10,586 nt of DNA from an uncultured Vogesella sp. (lineage in GTDB: Bacteria; Pseudomonadota; Gammaproteobacteria; Burkholderiales; Chromobacteriaceae): contig CAMLGD010000108.1 in assembly GCA_946479405.1 (NCBI GenBank), positions 1 to 10,586 of the forward strand. The letters are read 5' to 3'. The position numbers were made by a program, and so were the translations under genes. Under the pieces are notes generated by a model. That model ran no database searches. It was given only the letters and a program-made list of their open reading frames with translations, and was not told where the DNA came from. Below are positions 7,025-10,586 of the stretch, piece after piece (the first letter of the stretch is position 1; every line of letters begins with the position of its first letter).

Positions 7025-7632
7025 TGTTGAAGGCGCTGCAGAAACTCGATATCGCCGGCCCGGTCGGCAAGCTTGAAACCATCGTCATTCCAGCGGTGGG
7101 CGATACCACCGGCATCGCCGTGATCTGCCACCCCAATCCTACCCAAGGCGGCACCAATACCAACAAGGTGATCCAGACCGCGGCCAAGGCGCTGTCACAG
7201 TTGGGCTATACCTGCTACCTGCCCAACCTGCGCGGTGTGGGGGGCAGCGATGGCGAACACGACCATGGCAATGGCGAAGTGGACGACGTGCTGGCGGTGG
7301 TTGCCCATGCCAAGAGCGAGCAGGGTGACTTGCCGCTGGCGCTGGTGGGGTTCTCGTTCGGCGGCTTTGTGGCGGCGCGGGTGCGTGAGCGCATCGACGC
7401 CGACAAGCTGTTGCTGCTGGGCGTGGCGGTGGGCAAGTACGTGATTCCGACTCCGCACGTGCCGGCAGACACGCTGGTGATCCATGGCGAGGCGGACGAG
7501 GTGATTCCGCTGGCGGCGGTGCTGGACTGGGCGCGCCCGCAGCAGCTGCCGGTGATCGTGTTTCCGGAGGCGGGTCACTTTTTCCATGGCCGGCTGGTGC
7601 AGCTGGCGGCGATGATCAAGCGCTGCTGGTAA
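7024..7632 (+). CDS. Alpha/beta hydrolase of the COG2945 type
   Basis: This 202-residue protein is a compact alpha/beta hydrolase without a lid domain. The catalytic triad is clear: Ser111 in the nucleophile elbow GFSFGG, Asp158 in HGEADEV and His185 in EAGHFFHG. An HPNPTQGGTNTNK segment at 36–48 and PNLRGVGGSDG at 67–77 are typical of this COG2945/CocE-related group and form the oxyanion-side loops. No signal peptide is visible, so it should be cytoplasmic. The substrate is unknown; esterase or thioesterase activity is likely from the family only. Its start codon is embedded in the ferredoxin stop (TGATG), so it is probably translated by reinitiation. A strong terminator follows 15 bases after its stop. 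Confidence 0.88.
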   Translation: MLKALQKLDIAGPVGKLETIVIPAVGDTTGIAVICHPNPTQGGTNTNKVIQTAAKALSQLGYTCYLPNLRGVGGSDGEHDHGNGEVDDVLAVVAHAKSEQGDLPLALVGFSFGGFVAARVRERIDADKLLLLGVAVGKYVIPTPHVPADTLVIHGEADEVIPLAAVLDWARPQQLPVIVFPEAGHFFHGRLVQLAAMIKRCW

Positions 7633-7647
7633 GTCGGTACCCAACAA

Positions 7648-7679
7648 GCAAAACGGGCGACCTGTGTCGCCCGTTTTGC
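7648..7679. terminator. Bidirectional terminator between the hydrolase gene and rnk
   Basis: A perfect 14-bp stem (GCAAAACGGGCGAC with its complement at 7666–7679) closes a CTGT loop. The A4/T4 sides give a GC core followed by TTTT in both directions, so it can end the plus-strand ferredoxin–hydrolase transcript and the minus-strand map/rnk transcript. Confidence 0.88.
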
Positions 7680-7681
7680 AT

Positions 7682-7701
7682 TGCGGCCAACGTTGGCCGC
7701 A
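7682..7701. repeat. 20-bp intergenic palindrome TGCGGCCA-N4-TGGCCGCA, copy 2
   Basis: TGCGGCCAACGTTGGCCGCA is perfectly self-complementary over all 20 bases. It lies between the bidirectional terminator and the end of rnk. It has the same arms as the element at 6678–6697 but a different centre (ACGT instead of GGGT), which is what a conserved binding site or a repeat family with selected arms would show. Confidence 0.85.
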
Positions 7702-7705
7702 TGGT

Positions 7706-8113
7706 TCAGCGATGCAGCTCGCCCGCAGCTTCTGGCTGGTAAGTGACGGCATCGATGGTCAATACGGTGTGGCCGCCACCAGGCAATGGCCAGTCCATGC
7801 TCTGGCCAACCGACATGCCCAGCAGTGCGCTGCCGATAGGGGCCAGCACCGAGATGTGCCGGGGCGTGTCGTCGGCATCGTGCGGGTAAACCAGGGTCAG
7901 TTCTTTTTCTTCGCCATTGTCCAGTCGGAAGCGGACGCGGCTGTTCATGGTGACTACATTGGCCGGCATCTGTTCCGGCTCCACAATGTCGGCGCGATCC
8001 AGTTCGGCCTCCAGTGCGCGGCCGGTCTCGCTGTGGCCGGCTTCACCGGCAAGCAGGGCGGACAGGCGCTCGTAATCCAGGCTGGAAACAATAATGCTCG
8101 GCTGTGTGGTCAT
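7706..8113 (-). CDS. rnk: Rnk, nucleoside diphosphate kinase regulator (GreA/GreB-like fold)
   Basis: This 135-residue protein closely follows E. coli Rnk (136 residues). Rnk binds RNA polymerase through a GreA/GreB-like C-terminal domain but has a short coiled coil, and was named for its genetic effect on nucleoside diphosphate kinase. Visible marks are PSIIVSSLDYERL at the start, the short helical region through ALEAELDRADIV, EMPANVVTMNSRV, the VYPHDAD segment, SVLAPIGSALLG and the end YQPEAAGE. The frame runs open upstream to 8332, overlapping map. I chose the ATG at 8113 because AAGGAG (8126–8121) sits seven bases before it and the product then has family length. It lies downstream of map on the same strand, separated by a 128-base hairpin-rich spacer. 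Confidence 0.95.
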   Translation of the reverse strand: MTTQPSIIVSSLDYERLSALLAGEAGHSETGRALEAELDRADIVEPEQMPANVVTMNSRVRFRLDNGEEKELTLVYPHDADDTPRHISVLAPIGSALLGMSVGQSMDWPLPGGGHTVLTIDAVTYQPEAAGELHR

Positions 8114-8156
8114 GCGGTGGCTCCTTCGGCCGCGGCGTTGCTGCCGCACTGGGACA

Positions 8157-8175
8157 CGGGGCATCTCGCGCCCCG
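8157..8175. repeat. GC inverted repeat upstream of rnk
   Basis: CGGGGC (8157–8162) and GCCCCG (8170–8175) flank a seven-base loop. It is a second hairpin in the map–rnk spacer, 43 bases before the rnk ATG. It has no T-run in either direction, so its role is unclear. Confidence 0.4.
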
Positions 8176-8181
8176 CAAAGC

Positions 8182-8209
8182 ATAAGGCGTGGCTTTTGCC
8201 ACGCCTTAT
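8182..8209 (-). terminator. Hairpin after map, probable terminator or attenuator
   Basis: A perfect 12-bp stem (ATAAGGCGTGGC with its complement at 8198–8209) closes a four-base loop. In the minus-strand direction it comes 32 bases after the map stop and is followed by only a short T-rich stretch (GCTTTGC), so termination may be incomplete. That would let some map transcripts continue into rnk. Confidence 0.55.
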
Positions 8210-8241
8210 TGAGGGACACTTGCTGCCGCGGTTGGTTCTGG

Positions 8242-9042
8242 CTAGTGCTTGAATACCGGCTTGGGCGGCGTGCCGTCCGAGGTAGTGAGGATTTCGTAGC
8301 CGGTTTCGGTTACCAGAATGGTGTGCTCCCACTGTGCAGACAGGCTGCGGTCCTTGGTCACTACAGTCCAGCCATCTGGCAGCATGCGCAGGTGACGTTT
8401 GCCCTGGTTGATCATCGGCTCGATGGTGAAGATCATGCCGGCTTGCAGTTCCAGGCCGGTGCCTGGCTGGCCGTAGTGCAGCACTTGCGGTTCTTCGTGG
8501 AATTTCTTGCCGATGCCGTGGCCGCAGAATTCCTGTACCACGCTGTAGCCGGCAGCTTCGGCGTGACGCTGGATTACGTTGCCGATATCGCCCAGGCGCG
8601 CACCCGGTTTTACCTTCTCAATGCCTTTCCACATGCACTCGTAGGTCACCTTGCACAGGCGGCGGGCAAAGTCGCTGACTTCGCTCACATAGAACATGCG
8701 GCTGGTGTCGCCATGGTAGCCATCCTTGATTACGGTGATATCCAGGTTGACGATGTCGCCCTTTTTCAGTGGCTTGTTGTCCGGAATGCCGTGGCAGATC
8801 ACATGGTTGATCGAAGTGCAGATCGACTTCGGATACGGGGTACCGCCATCCGGGGCGTAGTTCAGCGGTGCCGGGATGGTGCCCTGTACGTTCACCATGT
8901 AATCGTGGCAGAGCTTGTCCAGTTCTTCGGTGGTGACACCAGGCTTCACGAACGGGGTGATGTAGTCCAGCACTTCGGCGGCCAGGCGGCCGGCGATGCG
9001 CATTTTTTCGATGTCTTCCTGATTCTTGATGACGATGGACAT
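8242..9042 (-). CDS. map: Methionine aminopeptidase, type I
   Basis: This 266-residue cytoplasmic enzyme removes the initiator methionine from nascent proteins. All five metal ligands of the pita-bread fold are visible: Asp101 (NLDIT), Asp112 (HGDTSRMF), His175 (CGHGIGKKFHEEP), Glu208 (FTIEPM) and Glu239 (QWEHT). The catalytic histidine is His84 in NHVICHGIP. There is no N-terminal zinc-finger extension, as expected for a bacterial type Ia enzyme. The ATG at 9042 gives the usual MSIVIKNQEDIEKMR opening, but no good Shine-Dalgarno sequence precedes it. In many bacteria map sits beside rpsB; here it is instead upstream of rnk and downstream of the DUF3579 gene. Confidence 0.97.
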   Translation of the reverse strand: MSIVIKNQEDIEKMRIAGRLAAEVLDYITPFVKPGVTTEELDKLCHDYMVNVQGTIPAPLNYAPDGGTPYPKSICTSINHVICHGIPDNKPLKKGDIVNLDITVIKDGYHGDTSRMFYVSEVSDFARRLCKVTYECMWKGIEKVKPGARLGDIGNVIQRHAEAAGYSVVQEFCGHGIGKKFHEEPQVLHYGQPGTGLELQAGMIFTIEPMINQGKRHLRMLPDGWTVVTKDRSLSAQWEHTILVTETGYEILTTSDGTPPKPVFKH

Positions 9043-9094
9043 GCTGTAATCGCTTGATGAGTAAAGGGCAATGATAACAAATACTAAGTAGCAA

Positions 9095-9113
9095 CGGGCG
9101 CACTGGGCGCCCG
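9095..9113 (-). terminator. Hairpin after the DUF3579 gene, possible terminator
   Basis: CGGGCGC and GCGCCCG form a perfect 7-bp stem around a five-base loop. On the minus strand it comes 22 bases after the DUF3579 stop and is followed by an AT-rich but broken T stretch (TTGCTACTTAGTATTTG). Termination is plausible but weakly supported. The same AT-rich stretch would have to contain any map promoter; no clear -35/-10 pair stands out. Confidence 0.45.
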
Positions 9114-9135
9114 CTGTATCGGTCTGTGGCCGGAC

Positions 9136-9450
9136 TCAGGCCAGAAACTGGTTGGGGTAGACTTCGTCGATCAGGGTGCGGCAATCGACAATGCGCAGGT
9201 CGTTGTCCTTGGCAAAGTCCATCAGGAAACGGAACACTGGCGGATGCAGTTTTTCCATTTTCTTGTCGACGGCCACGCAGCGCACGCCGTCCAGCAGCAT
9301 CGGGCGCACAAACTGGTGATAAGCCAGTTTCTGGTCGTCGCCGAACGAGGACAGGATGCCGGCCAGGCGTTCTGCCCAGTCGCTGGGGCGGAAGGTACGG
9401 CCTTCGGAGGTGATACCTTGAATTACAATTTCGTAGGGATTGCAGATCAT
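9136..9450 (-). CDS. DUF3579-family protein of unknown function
   Basis: This 104-residue protein matches the DUF3579 family, which I know mainly from Betaproteobacteria and for which no function is established. The conserved block ITSEGRTFRPSDWAERL is at residues 13–29, followed by a helical GVRCVAVDKKMEKLHPPVF region and a short C-terminal tail. It has no signal peptide, no membrane segment and few cysteines, so a small soluble protein is expected. The frame is open upstream to 9597, but family length and the conserved start (ICNPYEIVIQGIT) favour the ATG at 9450. No Shine-Dalgarno sequence is seen just before that ATG, so the start is the least certain point. It follows dinG on the same strand after a 177-base spacer and precedes map. 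Confidence 0.8.
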   Translation of the reverse strand: MICNPYEIVIQGITSEGRTFRPSDWAERLAGILSSFGDDQKLAYHQFVRPMLLDGVRCVAVDKKMEKLHPPVFRFLMDFAKDNDLRIVDCRTLIDEVYPNQFLA

Positions 9451-9572
9451 GACGTAACCGGGCGCTTGTTCTTGTGGGTGTGGTCTCTGTCCGTGACCTG
9501 TCTTTATTTTATGTGGAACGCTGTGTGCTGATTTTGCTGACAGGCAAGCGGGTTTACCCTCAATTTTAACTG

Positions 9573-9610
9573 AAAACCGCCTTGGCGACACGCGCAAAAT
9601 CGGCGGCTTT
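9573..9610 (-). terminator. Possible dinG terminator
   Basis: On the minus strand AAGCCGCC (9609–9602) can pair with GGCGGTTT (9581–9574), including one G-U pair, followed by a T. The 20-base loop is large, and a smaller competing CGCC-AA-GGCG pairing lies inside it. This is a weak candidate. The rest of the 9451–9627 spacer shows no gene, and I found no clear promoter for the DUF3579 gene. Confidence 0.3.
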
Positions 9611-9627
9611 CCCTAATAGCAGCTATG

Positions 9628-10586
9628 TCAGATTCGTTTGAACGCCGGTAGCGAGGCGAGTAGTTTCTTGCCGTAGCTTTGCCGCACGATGCGGTTATCC
9701 AGGATGGTGACCCGGCCATAGTCGCTCTCGGTGCGGATCAGGCGGCCTACCGCCTGCACCAGCTTGATGGACGCTTCCGGCACGGTCAGTTCCACGAACG
9801 GGTTGCCGCCACGTTTTTCGATCCAGCGAGCCAGTGTGCGGCCAACCGGATCGTCCGGCATGGCAAACGGCAGCTTGGCGATGATTACGTGCACGCATGC
9901 CTCGCCCGGCAAGTCCAGACCTTCCGAGAACGAGTCCAGCCCGAACAGCACGCTGGCGCGCCCTTCCTTCAGCGCGCTGTAATGCCGCTCCAGTATCACC
10001 GCCTTGGGCAGTTCGCCCTGCACCAGGATGTGCTCGCGCAGGCTGGGCGCCAGCCCGTCGGCAACCTCGTTCATCTGCTTGCGCGAGGTGAACAGCACCA
10101 GGGTGCCCACCGCTTCACTGCTGTCGATCAGCCGCGGCAGCCAGTTGATGATCTCCTGGGTATGCGCAGAGGGATCTTTCGGCGTGGCGGCCAACGGTGG
10201 CAGGTACAGCTCGCCCTGTTCGCTGAAATTGAATGGTGAATCCAGTGCCACGCAGGTGACTTCCGGCAGCCATTTCAACCCGGTCTGCGACAGCAACAGG
10301 TCGAAGTTGCCCAGCGATCGCAGCGTGGCGGAGGTGAGCAGGGCGCCGGACACCCGTCGCCACAACGTGGCGGCCAGGCTGGCGGCGGCGCTCACCGGCG
10401 AGGCGGAGAAAATGTAGTCGCCCTTACCGTCCAGTCGTCGCGTCACCCACTTCGCGATTGGTGGCGCCGCTTCATCCGGCTCTTTCTCGAATAGATCCCA
10501 CAGTGCCACCAGCTGCTCGCACTTACCGACAAAGAAGCCGGCGTCGGCGCCGGTCTTGTCCAGCAGCAGTGCATCCTGCTGCTTGT
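9628..10586 (-). CDS. dinG: ATP-dependent DNA helicase DinG, C-terminal part (5' end outside window)
   Basis: The frame stays open to the right edge, so only about the last 319 residues of DinG are present. DinG is an XPD-like superfamily 2 helicase with an iron–sulfur cluster that resolves R-loops and other structures during replication and repair. The visible part carries the second helicase domain: the motif III-like GALLTSATL, an LVLFTSRKQM segment, the motif V region GLDSFSEGLDLPGE, the AKLPFAMPDDPVG loop and the motif VI region QAVGRLIRTESDYGRV. The Walker A motif and the cluster cysteines would lie beyond 10586 and cannot be checked. The protein ends with SLPAFKRI before a TGA at 9630–9628. 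Confidence 0.93.
   Translation of the reverse strand, partial: KQQDALLLDKTGADAGFFVGKCEQLVALWDLFEKEPDEAAPPIAKWVTRRLDGKGDYIFSASPVSAAASLAATLWRRVSGALLTSATLRSLGNFDLLLSQTGLKWLPEVTCVALDSPFNFSEQGELYLPPLAATPKDPSAHTQEIINWLPRLIDSSEAVGTLVLFTSRKQMNEVADGLAPSLREHILVQGELPKAVILERHYSALKEGRASVLFGLDSFSEGLDLPGEACVHVIIAKLPFAMPDDPVGRTLARWIEKRGGNPFVELTVPEASIKLVQAVGRLIRTESDYGRVTILDNRIVRQSYGKKLLASLPAFKRI

Noticed and set aside
7706..8332. Longer form of the rnk frame overlapping map.
   Set aside because: The ATG at 8113 has a good Shine-Dalgarno sequence and gives the normal Rnk length; the extension has no Rnk-like sequence and overlaps the map 3' end.
8104..9057. A 317-codon plus-strand open frame opposite map.
   Set aside because: It is antisense to a complete methionine aminopeptidase with all metal ligands, has no recognisable motif, and runs through the intergenic hairpins.
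1..10586. A hidden defence system, mobile element or other novel multi-gene system.
   Set aside because: Every substantial gene fits a known housekeeping or widely conserved family, spacers are short, and there are no integrase, transposase, CRISPR or attachment-site features.

Overview
The window reads as a stretch of ordinary chromosome from a GC-rich betaproteobacterium, most likely of the Neisseriales (Chromobacteriaceae-like). The basis is the lon–hupB–ppiD order, the protein sequences of DnaB, HU, SodB, Rnk and MetAP, and a DUF3579 gene, a family I associate with Betaproteobacteria. The genus is inference from remembered sequence, not from a search. Coding density is high. No tRNA, rRNA, CRISPR, insertion sequence, integrase, toxin–antitoxin or phage gene is visible.

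Layout, left to right. (1) 1–3269, plus strand, protein quality control: the C-terminal part of lon, hupB with a good sigma70-type promoter, a strong terminator hairpin, then ppiD. (2) 3314–3904, minus strand: sodB, convergent with ppiD across a shared bidirectional terminator. (3) 4020–7632, plus strand: a flavoprotein of the YhiN/HI0933 family divergent from sodB, the replicative helicase gene dnaB with a probable promoter overlapping the end of the flavoprotein gene, then a [2Fe-2S] ferredoxin gene and an alpha/beta hydrolase gene that overlap by one base. A strong bidirectional terminator closes this block. (4) 7706–10586, minus strand, read right to left: the C-terminal part of dinG, a DUF3579 gene, map and rnk, each preceded by 93–177 bases of non-coding DNA with hairpins.

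The genes are housekeeping functions: proteolysis (Lon), nucleoid structure (HU), outer-membrane protein folding (PpiD), superoxide removal (SodB), replication and repair helicases (DnaB, DinG), N-terminal methionine removal (MetAP) and a transcription-factor-like regulator (Rnk). The ferredoxin/hydrolase pair and the DUF3579 protein are the least understood.

I found no convincing undescribed multi-gene system. The observations most worth checking are non-coding: a palindrome of the form TGCGGCCA-N4-TGGCCGCA present twice between genes, with a partly identical hairpin before dnaB; two inverted repeats in the short sodB/flavoprotein divergent region; and the one-base-overlap ferredoxin/hydrolase pair. 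No gene-free stretch exceeds 300 bases; the longest are 9451–9627 and 859–1032.
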